Shown here: piece by piece, positions 43,064 to 52,163 of the stretch | Numbering within the stretch: the first letter of the stretch is position 1 | Layout of the letters: each line of letters starts with the position of its first letter | From: an uncultured Eubacteriales bacterium | GTDB taxonomy: Bacteria > Bacillota > Clostridia > Christensenellales > Aristaeellaceae | DNA: 64,000 nucleotides | Direction: 5' to 3' | Assembly: GCA_902781945.1 (NCBI GenBank) | Contig: CACZLE010000008.1 | Coordinates: 1 to 64,000 of the forward strand | Translations under genes and position numbers: made by a program | The notes under the pieces: model-generated | Told to the model about the DNA's origin: nothing | The model's input: only the letters and a program-made list of their open reading frames with translations | Database searches by the model: none

Positions 43064-43081
43064 GTTTTTTATGGACGCAGC

Positions 43082-44209
43082 TTATTCAAAAACGTATTCG
43101 CCGTTCACGATGGTGGCGGCCATGGGGGTCTTGGTGACCGCGCCGCTCTCGTCCCAGGTCATGCTGCCGGTCAGGCCGTCCACGCTGATTTCCTGCATGG
43201 CGGCGATCATCAGGTCGCACACTTCCTCGGGCTCCATGTCGCTGGTGATACCGGCCTTTTCGGCGGCGGCCACCAGGATGTAGATGCCGTCATAGGCGTC
43301 GGCGGCGAACTGGATGGGGATCTCGCCGTAGGCTTCCTGATACTTGGCCACGAAGTTCACGGTCTTTTCATCGCTGGCGGTGGCCACGAAGGGGGTCAGC
43401 AGCATGACGCCCTCGGCCAGGCTGGTGTCAAAGCCTTCCACGCCCAGGATGCCGTCCATACCGTCCACGCCGAAGAAGATGGGGTGATAGTCCTTATCGG
43501 CAGCCACCTTCAGGATCAGGGAAGCGGGGGTGTAGTACATGGGCAGGAACACGATCTCCGCGCCGTTGTTCTGGGCGTCGGCCACCTGCACGCTGAAATC
43601 GGTGGTCTCGTCGGTGAAGGTGGTCTCGCTCACGATCTCCAGGCCCTTATCAGCCGCTTCGGCCACAAAGGTATCGCGGATGCCGGTGGAGTACACGTCG
43701 GCGTTGTTGTAGATCACGGCGATCTTGGTGCCCAGGCCGTGCTCAGCGATGTACTGGGCGGAAGCGGAGCCCTGGTTGGGGTCGGTGAAGCAGATCTGGA
43801 ACACGTTGTCCTTGTCCTCGATGACGGCGGTGGAGGAGGCAGAGGGGGTCAGGAAGAACACGCGATCCACATAGCCCTGAGCGCCGGCGGCTTCGCAGGG
43901 CTTGGAGGTGGTGGTGCCCAGGATCATCTGCGCGCCCGCGTCCAAAGCGGCGTTGTAGGCGTTGATGACCTTTTCCACGTTGTGCTCGTCGTCCTCGTTG
44001 ATCAATTCGATCTTAAAAGCGCCGTTGGCGTCGTTGATTTCCTGGGCGGCGATCTCCGCGCCGTGCAGGGTAGCCAGGCCGTACAGGGCCGCCGCGCCAG
44101 TGGTGGGGCCGATATGGGCGATTTTCAGGGTGACCGCTTCATCCGCCAGGGCAGAAACGCCACAGAGCAGCATGCAAGCAGCCATCAGCAGGGCAAAAAC
44201 CTTTTTCAT
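43082..44209 (-). CDS. livJ: Branched-chain amino acid-binding protein
   Basis: A 375-residue periplasmic-type binding protein of the Leu/Ile/Val family (cell-surface here). Signal peptide 1-23 ending SALADE, then the KIAHIGPTTGAAALYG fold start, ALDAGAQMILGTTTSKP, and a later YDGIYILVAAAE. ATG at 44209 with GGGAGGAAAG. First gene of the transcript livJ-livH-livM-livG-livF. Confidence 0.93.
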   Translation of the reverse strand: MKKVFALLMAACMLLCGVSALADEAVTLKIAHIGPTTGAAALYGLATLHGAEIAAQEINDANGAFKIELINEDDEHNVEKVINAYNAALDAGAQMILGTTTSKPCEAAGAQGYVDRVFFLTPSASSTAVIEDKDNVFQICFTDPNQGSASAQYIAEHGLGTKIAVIYNNADVYSTGIRDTFVAEAADKGLEIVSETTFTDETTDFSVQVADAQNNGAEIVFLPMYYTPASLILKVAADKDYHPIFFGVDGMDGILGVEGFDTSLAEGVMLLTPFVATASDEKTVNFVAKYQEAYGEIPIQFAADAYDGIYILVAAAEKAGITSDMEPEEVCDLMIAAMQEISVDGLTGSMTWDESGAVTKTPMAATIVNGEYVFE

Positions 44210-44224
44210 GATTTCTTTCCTCCC

Positions 44225-44265
44225 AATAACACATTTTGCGGCAAAATTGCCAAGCAAGTGTTATT
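44225..44265. promoter_or_regulatory. Inverted repeats in the livJ leader and -10 region
   Basis: AATAACAC (44225-44232) pairs with GTGTTATT (44258-44265), around an inner GGCAA/TTGCC palindrome (44240-44251). The outer arm overlaps the -10. It may be an operator or a leader structure. Confidence 0.5.
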
Positions 44266-44291
44266 ATACGCAGATTTGTGTTTGGATACAA
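44263..44291 (-). promoter_or_regulatory. livJ promoter
   Basis: Minus strand TTGTAT (44286-44291), 17 nt, TATAAT (44263-44268). Confidence 0.8.
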
Positions 44292-44318
44292 GCAATTCCC
44301 TGTGTTTTTGCTGTTTTT

Positions 44319-45461
44319 TCAGCATCCAAACAGCGACGCGGCCTTCTCCATCCGCTGGGCTATGGGCACCCCGAAGGGGCAGCGGCTTTCGCAGCTCTGA
44401 CAGCCGATGCACTGGGCGGCGGTGACCTTCAGCGCCTTGTAATGCTGCCGCACGCTCTCGGGCACCTGGGGCTGCTGGGTGGCCAGATCGTAGAATTTAT
44501 TCACCATGGCGATGTCGATGTCCATGGGGCAGGGCTTGCAGTGGCCGCAGTAAGTGCACTGGCCCATATAGGCGTGCAGGGGCGCGGAGGCGATGACGCT
44601 GGCGTAGTCCCGCTGATCCGCAGTGGCGGTTTCATAAGCCACCGCAGCGTCCACCTGATCCTTGGTGTCGTAGCCGCACAGGATGGAGGCCACCGCCGGA
44701 CGGGTCAGGCTGTAATGGATCAGCTGATTGGGCGTAAAGGCCACGCCGAAGGGGGAGGAGGCCGCGTCAAACAGCCGTCCGCCAAAGAAGCCTTTCATCA
44801 CCGTCAGGCCCACATCCTTTTCCTCGCACAGCTGATACAGGGCGGCTCGTTCCGGATCAATGCCGCTCAGGCCCTGATCGTAGCTGCCAAACATGTCGTC
44901 CAGGTTTTCGGTGGCGGGATGCATGTCAAAGGCCGGGTTGATGCTGAAAAGGATCATTTCGATGAAGCCCGTCTCCGCCGCCATTTTGGCGATGCGCGGG
45001 TTGTGGGTGCTGAGACCGATATGGCGGATAATGCTCTTTTCGTGCAGCTCGTGTACGTACTGGATGTACTCCGTGTTGAAGCTGGCCTCCCAGTCCTCCA
45101 TGGAGTCGATGTAGTGGATCATGCCCAGGTCGATGTATCCGCCGCCGATGCGATGGAGCAGGTCCTCAAAGGCGGGCTTCACATATTTCATATCCCGGCT
45201 GCGCACGTATTGTCCGTTTTGCCAGGTGGAACCGATGTGGCCCTGCACAAACCATTTGTCCCGGCTGTCGGCAATCGCCTTGCCGATGATATCCCGGGAT
45301 TTGGGATCGGGCATCCAGCAGTCGATGATGTTGATTCCCTGGCTTTCCGCGTAGCGGATCAGCTCGCTGCTCTCCTCCTCCGGATGCCGCTCCAGCCATT
45401 CTCCGCCAAAGCCGATCTCGCTGACCATCAGATTGGTTTTTCCCAGACGCCGTTTGTTCAT
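44319..45461 (-). CDS. Aldo-keto reductase with C-terminal 2x[4Fe-4S] ferredoxin domain
   Basis: A 380-residue protein. Residues 1-270 form an aldo-keto reductase barrel (GKTNLMVSEIGFGGEWL, then DCWMPDP..., IRHIGLSTHNP). The tail carries two cluster motifs, CTYCGHCKPCP and CIGCQSCESRCP. The ferredoxin tail suggests electron delivery by an iron-sulfur chain, as in related oxidoreductases of anaerobes. The catalytic Tyr/Lys of AKR are replaced or unclear, as often in this subfamily. RBS AGGAGG; TATAAT upstream; stand-alone gene. Confidence 0.88.
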   Translation of the reverse strand: MNKRRLGKTNLMVSEIGFGGEWLERHPEEESSELIRYAESQGINIIDCWMPDPKSRDIIGKAIADSRDKWFVQGHIGSTWQNGQYVRSRDMKYVKPAFEDLLHRIGGGYIDLGMIHYIDSMEDWEASFNTEYIQYVHELHEKSIIRHIGLSTHNPRIAKMAAETGFIEMILFSINPAFDMHPATENLDDMFGSYDQGLSGIDPERAALYQLCEEKDVGLTVMKGFFGGRLFDAASSPFGVAFTPNQLIHYSLTRPAVASILCGYDTKDQVDAAVAYETATADQRDYASVIASAPLHAYMGQCTYCGHCKPCPMDIDIAMVNKFYDLATQQPQVPESVRQHYKALKVTAAQCIGCQSCESRCPFGVPIAQRMEKAASLFGC

Positions 45462-45514
45462 GCGCGCATCCTCCTATGCAATGGAATAACTGATTATATC
45501 ATATTTCCGGCCAC

Positions 45515-45545
45515 AATAAAAGGGCCGCGCCCGAAGACGCGGCCC
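45515..45545 (-). terminator. Terminator of the sugar ABC operon
   Basis: GGGCCGCG/CGCGGCCC stem, then TTTTATTGTGG on the minus strand. Confidence 0.8.
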
Positions 45546-45561
45546 CGTGGGTCATTGCGAA

Positions 45562-46908
45562 TTAGTTGGCGTACTCGCACTCGTCGATGGCATCCTGGAA
45601 GGCGGCGTCGATCTCGGCGTCCACGTTCTCAGTCAGACCCAGGCACTTGGTCATCAGAGCGGTCACCTGATTGCGGGCCACAGAGCTGCCCTCGAACACG
45701 GGGGAGGTGTAGTAGGCGTCGGTCTGATCCATACCGACCTTCATGCTCAGCATGGCGATGTTGTCGCCGCCGTCAGCCTTGGCCAGATAGGCCTGGAAGT
45801 CGGCGTTGTTCAGCACGCTCTTGATGGCGGGCATATAGCCGGACTGCATGCCGAAGTTGGCCTGGAAATCGGTGTTGGTGGTCAGATACTTGACGAAGAG
45901 CCAGCTGGCCAGCACTTCCTGGGGATTGCTCTTTTTGAAGATGCACACGCTGGGACCCTGGCTGATGACCTTGCGGTTGGCGGGATCAACCTGGGGGATG
46001 GTGGCGATGCCCACCTCGAAGGGATAGTTGCCGTCATCGCCCTTCTTGGGACGCTGATAGGTGGCGCCGGCGGAGGAGCCGATGCACATATAGCAGCGGG
46101 TCTCGTCGGTGCTGGTGAACAGGCCGCTGGTGTACGCGCCGTACAGACCGGCGGTGGTCACGTAGCCCTTCTGATACCATTCGTTGAACTTCTTCACGAA
46201 GGCCTTGTTGGTGTCGTTGTCAAACAGGTAGTGGGGCTCGGTGGCGCTGGTGTAGTCGCTGCCGTACTGCTCGGTCATGGTGATGAACCAGTTGCCCTCG
46301 CTGTCATAGCCCAGAGGGATGCTCTTGGGATCGATCTCCTTGATCTTGGCGCAGACTTCCTCGACTTCGTCCCAGGTGGTGGGAACGGTCAGGCCGTTGG
46401 CGGCGAAGAAGGTGGCGTCATAGTAGAGGACCTCGGTGCTCTTGTAGAAGGGCAGGGTGTACATCAGGCCGTCGCCGAAGCTCATGCCTTCGTTGTAGTA
46501 GCCTTCCACAAAGTCGGCCTTCTGCTCGTCGCTCAGGCCCACCACGGGGTTGTTGATCAGCTCGTCCAGGGTCTGCACGGCGCCGGCCTTGTTGTATTCG
46601 GCCACGTGGTCAGCGTAGCAGAAGGTGATGTTGGGCTGGTTGCCGCCGTTGATTTCCTCGCTGATGCGCTTGAGGATATCGTTGTAGCTGCCGGCGTTCT
46701 CGGCGTTGACGGTGATGTTGGGATATTCCTTGTTGAACTCGGCGATGGCGTTGTTCAGCACTTCCAGCTGATTGTCCTTGTTGATGATGTGATAGAAGGT
46801 GATGGTCACGGCGCTGCCGTCATAGCCATCGGTGGTCAGGTCGGCCAGCGCGGAGGCGCAGGACAGCACCATCATGAGGACCAGGAGCATAGAGATGAGT
46901 TTCTTCAT
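45562..46908 (-). CDS. Sugar ABC transporter substrate-binding protein (CUT1)
   Basis: A 448-residue binding protein. Signal peptide 1-23 (ending SALAD), then VTITFYHIINKDNQLEVLNNAIAEFNKEYPNITV, the usual opening of ExtraCellular Solute-Binding family 1 proteins, and a later FKKSNPQEVLASWLFVKYLTTN. Probably binds an oligosaccharide or glycerol-phosphate-type ligand. It is the last gene of the transport group, whereas it is first in most CUT1 operons. Confidence 0.9.
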   Translation of the reverse strand: MKKLISMLLVLMMVLSCASALADLTTDGYDGSAVTITFYHIINKDNQLEVLNNAIAEFNKEYPNITVNAENAGSYNDILKRISEEINGGNQPNITFCYADHVAEYNKAGAVQTLDELINNPVVGLSDEQKADFVEGYYNEGMSFGDGLMYTLPFYKSTEVLYYDATFFAANGLTVPTTWDEVEEVCAKIKEIDPKSIPLGYDSEGNWFITMTEQYGSDYTSATEPHYLFDNDTNKAFVKKFNEWYQKGYVTTAGLYGAYTSGLFTSTDETRCYMCIGSSAGATYQRPKKGDDGNYPFEVGIATIPQVDPANRKVISQGPSVCIFKKSNPQEVLASWLFVKYLTTNTDFQANFGMQSGYMPAIKSVLNNADFQAYLAKADGGDNIAMLSMKVGMDQTDAYYTSPVFEGSSVARNQVTALMTKCLGLTENVDAEIDAAFQDAIDECEYAN

Positions 46909-46956
46909 GGGTTTCTTTCCTTCCTTGTATTATTTTGTTAATGGCTTTTCAGCCGA

Positions 46957-47850
46957 TCAACCCTTGATACCGCTGCGGCTCACGCCTGCCATGATATACT
47001 TGCGCAGGAACACGAACACCAGGAACAGCGGGGCGGATACCAGCGCCACGGCGGCCATCTGCACGGGATAGTTGACGTCGCCGGAGGTATCGGTAAAGGC
47101 GTTGCGCAGACCGTTGGTCACCAGGCGGTGGGCCTCGTCGTTGGCCACCAGGCGGGGCCAGATGTAGCTGTTCCAGCTGCCCATCATCTTAAGGATGGTG
47201 ATGGAGATCAGCGTGGGCAGGGCCAGGGGCACCATGACCTTCCACAGGTATTTCCAGTCGCTGGTGCCGTCCACCTTGGCGGCCAGGTACAGCTCGCTGG
47301 GGATCTGCATAAAGTTCTGCCGCAGCAGATAGATGTAGAACACGCTCACCAGGAAGGGCACGATCAATACCGTGTAGGTGTTGATCCAGCCAAAGTCGCT
47401 CACCGTGATGTAGTTGGTGATGGTGAACAGTTCGCCCGGGATCATCATGGTGGCCAGCAGCGCGCCAAAGAGCAGGTTTTTGCCCTTGAACTCAAGCCGC
47501 GCGAAGGCGAAGGTCGTGATGATGGTGATAAACAGGCTCAGCAGCGTGGACACCAGGCCCACGTACAGGGTGTTGAGGAACAGCCGTCCCAGATTGGCGG
47601 CGGTGAAGGCCTCCACATAGTTGCCCAGCATGATGATGCGGGGCCACAGGGTGGGCACCTGGGCGCGGTATTCCGTCAGGGATTTGACGGAGGAAATCAG
47701 CATCCAGTAGAAGGGGAACAGCACGATCAGCGCCATGATGAACAGGAAGAGATAGACGCCGCCCAGCCCCAGCACCTTGAAGATGTTCTGCTTCAGGGTG
47801 GTTTTGCGCAGGTCGCGGGCATGCATGATATCGATTGATTTCTGACTCAT
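46957..47850 (-). CDS. Sugar ABC transporter permease, MalG type
   Basis: A 297-residue permease with six membrane segments. The coupling loop is QIPSELYLAAKVDGTSDWKYLWKVMVPLALP (EAA-like), and the C-terminal half ends MAGVSRSGIKG, typical of MalG/UgpE. Partner of the MalF-type protein encoded 10 nt upstream. Confidence 0.92.
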   Translation of the reverse strand: MSQKSIDIMHARDLRKTTLKQNIFKVLGLGGVYLFLFIMALIVLFPFYWMLISSVKSLTEYRAQVPTLWPRIIMLGNYVEAFTAANLGRLFLNTLYVGLVSTLLSLFITIITTFAFARLEFKGKNLLFGALLATMMIPGELFTITNYITVSDFGWINTYTVLIVPFLVSVFYIYLLRQNFMQIPSELYLAAKVDGTSDWKYLWKVMVPLALPTLISITILKMMGSWNSYIWPRLVANDEAHRLVTNGLRNAFTDTSGDVNYPVQMAAVALVSAPLFLVFVFLRKYIMAGVSRSGIKG

Positions 47851-47860
47851 ATCGCACCTC

Positions 47861-48805
47861 TCAATAATGCACGCGCTTTTTGCTGACCTGCAGGTTGATC
47901 AGCGTCACGATCAGGATGATGCCAAACAGGATCAGAGCGGCGGCGCTGGCGCGGCCCTGATTGTTGTTGGAAAGGCTGTCGTAGATGAAGCCCACCATGG
48001 TGTTCATGCGGCCGCTGTCGCTGGCGGGGCCCATGCGCTCGCCGAAGATACCCACGATGCTGGTGTATTCCTTGAAGCCGCCGATGAAGCCGGTGATGAT
48101 CACGTAGGCCAGCATGGGGGAGAGCAGGGGCACGGTGATGCGCCACAGCACGCGGGCGCGGGGGGTGGAGTCCACCTTCGCGGCCTCGTAATACTGCTTG
48201 TTGATGCCGGTCAGGCCGCCCAGCAGGATCAGGATCTTGAAGGGCAGGGCGTTCCACACGATGTAGACGATCATGACGAACATGTTGGCCGTGTAGGTGG
48301 AGCCGTAGTTGATCCAGTTCACGGCCTTGCCGCCAAAGAACTCAATGACGTTGTTGATGATGCCGGCGGTGACGATCAGCTCGTTTTCCGTGCCGAAGAA
48401 ACTGCCCACGATGTTGAACATGGCGGCGAACACCATGCCGATGGCGATGCTGTTGGTCACGTAGGGCAGGAAGAAGATGGTCTGCAGGGCCTTCTGCAGG
48501 GGCTTGATGGAATGCAGGGCCACGGCGATGAGCAGGGCCAGCAGGGTGGAGATGGGCACCGTGAATACGCACAGCAGCACGGTGTTCTTCATGCACTGCA
48601 CGAAGCGGCGGTAGGTGATGACCTTTTCAAAGTTGCCGATGCCGAAATTGAAGGTGGCGCCGCCGGCGGCCTTGAGGCCGCTGTAATTCTCCAGCAGGGC
48701 CATGCGCACGGTATTGATGATCGGCCATACGGTGAAGATCAGCAGCAGCACGATGGCCGGCGCCAGGTAGATCCAGGCTTTCCACTGTTGTTTGCTTTCA
48801 ACCAT
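47861..48805 (-). CDS. Sugar ABC transporter permease, MalF type
   Basis: A 314-residue permease with six membrane segments, EAA loop YYEAAKVDSTPRARVLWRITVPLLSP. Starts 1 nt after the ATPase stop and uses GAGGTGAT as RBS. Together with the MalG-type protein forms the pore. Confidence 0.92.
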   Translation of the reverse strand: MVESKQQWKAWIYLAPAIVLLLIFTVWPIINTVRMALLENYSGLKAAGGATFNFGIGNFEKVITYRRFVQCMKNTVLLCVFTVPISTLLALLIAVALHSIKPLQKALQTIFFLPYVTNSIAIGMVFAAMFNIVGSFFGTENELIVTAGIINNVIEFFGGKAVNWINYGSTYTANMFVMIVYIVWNALPFKILILLGGLTGINKQYYEAAKVDSTPRARVLWRITVPLLSPMLAYVIITGFIGGFKEYTSIVGIFGERMGPASDSGRMNTMVGFIYDSLSNNNQGRASAAALILFGIILIVTLINLQVSKKRVHY

Positions 48806-48806
48806 A

Positions 48807-49910
<1,104 letters not shown>

Positions 49911-49931
49911 GTGGAACCCCTTTCTACCAAA

Positions 49932-50693
49932 TTAATATTCCTGTTTGGCTGCCATTTCTGCGTGTATCTTCTCTTTATAGCGGATCAAATCCTCGCGGGT
50001 GTCAAAGATCATCTGGCTGGCGTAGTCCACCACCACCGTGGCGGCCAGCAGGTCGTGGATCATGGCGTTGGTCTTGGTGCCCACCATCACCGCGGCCTCC
50101 ACCGCCAGGATGGCAAAGAGCACGATGGGTCCCATGACGCCGATGGTGCCCCAGAAGACCATCATCAGGATGATCACGGGGATCATGGTTTCCACGGCGT
50201 ACTTGCCCAGCACCGTGCGGATAAAGAGGCCCACCGCCCGCAGCCGCACGCCGTCGTTTTGCATCACCGCCAGGCCGAACACCTTTTTGCCCAGCGTCCT
50301 GCCGTCGCCCAGCTTCAGGGGGACGGCGAATTCCATCATCAGGTATCCCAGCAATATGGCGATGCTGGAGATCAGGATGGTCAGCTGGATCAGCATGCTG
50401 TAGGTGCGATTGGCCTCGGCGTCGGCGGAGAGCGCGTCATAGGCCGCGTTCAGCGTGGCTTTGCCCGCGTCGTCCAGGGCATTGTATTCCGCCAGGGGCA
50501 TGCGCAGGTCGATGCCGTATTCCTCCCCCACCCGGGTATAGGCTTCGTCCAGCCGCTGCTGATAGCCGTCGTAGCCCAACACCTGGGACAGCACCCAGGC
50601 GAACAGGACGCTGACGATGCTCAGCAGGATCAAATCAAAAAGGAAGGCCGAGATGCGTTTCCACATGCTCGCTTTCTGCAAATCATAGATCAC
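49932..50693 (-). CDS. RDD-family membrane protein
   Basis: A 253-residue protein with an RDD domain (KRISAFLFDLILLSIVSVLFAW at the start, LGDGRTLGKKVFGLAVMQNDG in the middle, MIHDLLAATVVV near the end). Three or four membrane segments and a 60-residue outside loop. GTG start with AAGGATG upstream. It is the first gene of the sugar transport group, 22 nt before the ATPase; RDD proteins near transporters have no settled role. Confidence 0.82.
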   Translation of the reverse strand: MIYDLQKASMWKRISAFLFDLILLSIVSVLFAWVLSQVLGYDGYQQRLDEAYTRVGEEYGIDLRMPLAEYNALDDAGKATLNAAYDALSADAEANRTYSMLIQLTILISSIAILLGYLMMEFAVPLKLGDGRTLGKKVFGLAVMQNDGVRLRAVGLFIRTVLGKYAVETMIPVIILMMVFWGTIGVMGPIVLFAILAVEAAVMVGTKTNAMIHDLLAATVVVDYASQMIFDTREDLIRYKEKIHAEMAAKQEY

Positions 50694-50860
50694 GCATCCA
50701 CATCCTTCCGGCTTGTCAATATTGGTCTGCTTTCATTATACAAAAAAAGTACACCAAAAGCTATAATGTAACAAGATTTTTAGAAAGTTAATAATTTGAA
50801 AACACTTTTTCCCCTTCTCAGGGCTTGTTTGTCATTTTTGATCACAGACATCTTTAATAA

Positions 50861-50880
50861 ATGTATAATCTGGTATACAT
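50861..50880. promoter_or_regulatory. Palindrome upstream of the iron ABC promoter
   Basis: ATGTATA-N6-TATACAT, a perfect 7-bp inverted repeat 26 nt before the -35. The region 50694-50980 holds no gene, is AT-rich, and carries this palindrome, a TATAAT for the RDD gene (minus) and the consensus promoter below. Confidence 0.55.
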
Positions 50881-50905
50881 TTTAACAAATGATAAAAAAT
50901 AATGG

Positions 50906-50934
50906 TTGACGCGGGGGACAAAAATGGTTATAAT
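50906..50934 (+). promoter_or_regulatory. Promoter of the iron/AfuA-type ABC operon
   Basis: TTGACG (50906-50911), 17 nt, TATAAT (50929-50934). Confidence 0.8.
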
Positions 50935-50980
50935 ACACATTAGCTGAAAGGCACCGAAAAATCATAAGGAGGCATATTTT

Positions 50981-52066
50981 ATGAAAAAGTTCCTTTCTCT
51001 CGTGCTTGTTGCGATCATGCTCATGAGCTGCGCAAGCGTTGCCTTCGCCGAAGCCGACGCCGATCTGGTCGCCGCCGCCAAGGCCGAGGGCGAGCTGGTG
51101 GTCTACGGTTCCTGCGAGGAGCCCTATCTGGCCGCCGCCTGCCAGCAGTTTGAAAAGCTGTACGGCATCAAGACCCAGTTCCAGCGCCTGAGCACCGGCG
51201 AGGTGCCCACCAAGATCGAAGAAGAAAACGGCAACCCCTCTGCCGACGTGTGGTTCGGCGGCACCAACAATCCCTATGACGCGCTGGCTGCCAAGGGCTT
51301 CCTGGACAACAGCTACGTGCCCGCCAACGCCTCCCACCTGCTGAGCGATCTGTATAAGGATCCCAACGGCTACTGGTACGGCATCTACACCGGCATCCTG
51401 GGCTTCATGGTCAACACCGACGAGCTCGCCCGTCTGGGCCTGGAAGCGCCCCAGACCTGGGATGACCTGCTCAAGCCCGAGTACAAGAACCTGATCTGGT
51501 TCTCCAACTACAACACCGCCGGCACCCCCAAGCTGGCCGCCAACCTCATGCTCCAGATGAAGGGCCATGACGACGGCATCAAGTATCTGGTGGAACTGGA
51601 CAAGAACGTTCAGCAGTACACCAAGTCCGGCTCCGGCCCCTCCAAGAACGTGGGCACCGGCCAGTGCGTCATCGGCATCGGCTTCCTGCATGATGGCATC
51701 ACCCAGATCCTGGACAACGGCTATGACAACGTGGGCCTGGTGATCCCCGCCGACGGCACCGCCTGCGAAATCGGCCCCGTGGCCATCTTCAAGGGCGCCA
51801 AGCACCTGAACGCCGCCCGCCTGTTCATGGAGTTCGCCCTGTCTCCCGATTGCGTGGAGCTGGCTGACGACACCGGTTCCTATCAGTTCCTGGTCATCGA
51901 CAACGCCCAGCAGCCCGAGGCTGCCGCCCAGTTCGGCCTGACCCTGGACGCTGTGTGGGACGGCTATGACTTTGCCAAGGCCGTGGAAGATACCACCAAG
52001 AACGTGGAAGACGTGATCAACGCCCTGGGCGACGCCGCCACCGACGGCCGCTTCAAGACCGAGTAA
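50981..52066 (+). CDS. AfuA/FutA-type ABC substrate-binding protein
   Basis: A 361-residue binding protein. Signal peptide 1-23 (ending AFAEA). ELVVYGSCEEPYLAAACQQFEKLYGIKTQF is the AfuA/FbpA opening; PSADVWFGGTNNPYDALAAKG and YWYGIYTGILGFMVNTDEL follow. Ligand could be Fe3+, a 2-aminoethylphosphonate-like compound or a hexose-phosphate; family members vary. A hairpin 30 nt after the stop separates it from the permease gene. Confidence 0.88.
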   Translation: MKKFLSLVLVAIMLMSCASVAFAEADADLVAAAKAEGELVVYGSCEEPYLAAACQQFEKLYGIKTQFQRLSTGEVPTKIEEENGNPSADVWFGGTNNPYDALAAKGFLDNSYVPANASHLLSDLYKDPNGYWYGIYTGILGFMVNTDELARLGLEAPQTWDDLLKPEYKNLIWFSNYNTAGTPKLAANLMLQMKGHDDGIKYLVELDKNVQQYTKSGSGPSKNVGTGQCVIGIGFLHDGITQILDNGYDNVGLVIPADGTACEIGPVAIFKGAKHLNAARLFMEFALSPDCVELADDTGSYQFLVIDNAQQPEAAAQFGLTLDAVWDGYDFAKAVEDTTKNVEDVINALGDAATDGRFKTE

Positions 52067-52096
52067 TTTCTTCCCGGGAAAACGCATCCATATTTT

Positions 52097-52127
52097 CCCC
52101 GCCCCGCCCGGGGCGGGGGTATTTTTT
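52097..52127 (+). terminator. Attenuator-like terminator after the binding-protein gene
   Basis: CCCCGCCCC/GGGGCGGGG stem, 4-nt loop, then T6. It should limit read-through into the permease. Confidence 0.88.
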
Positions 52128-52163
52128 AAAAAAATTCAAATGTGAAGAAAGGAGCGGTGACTG

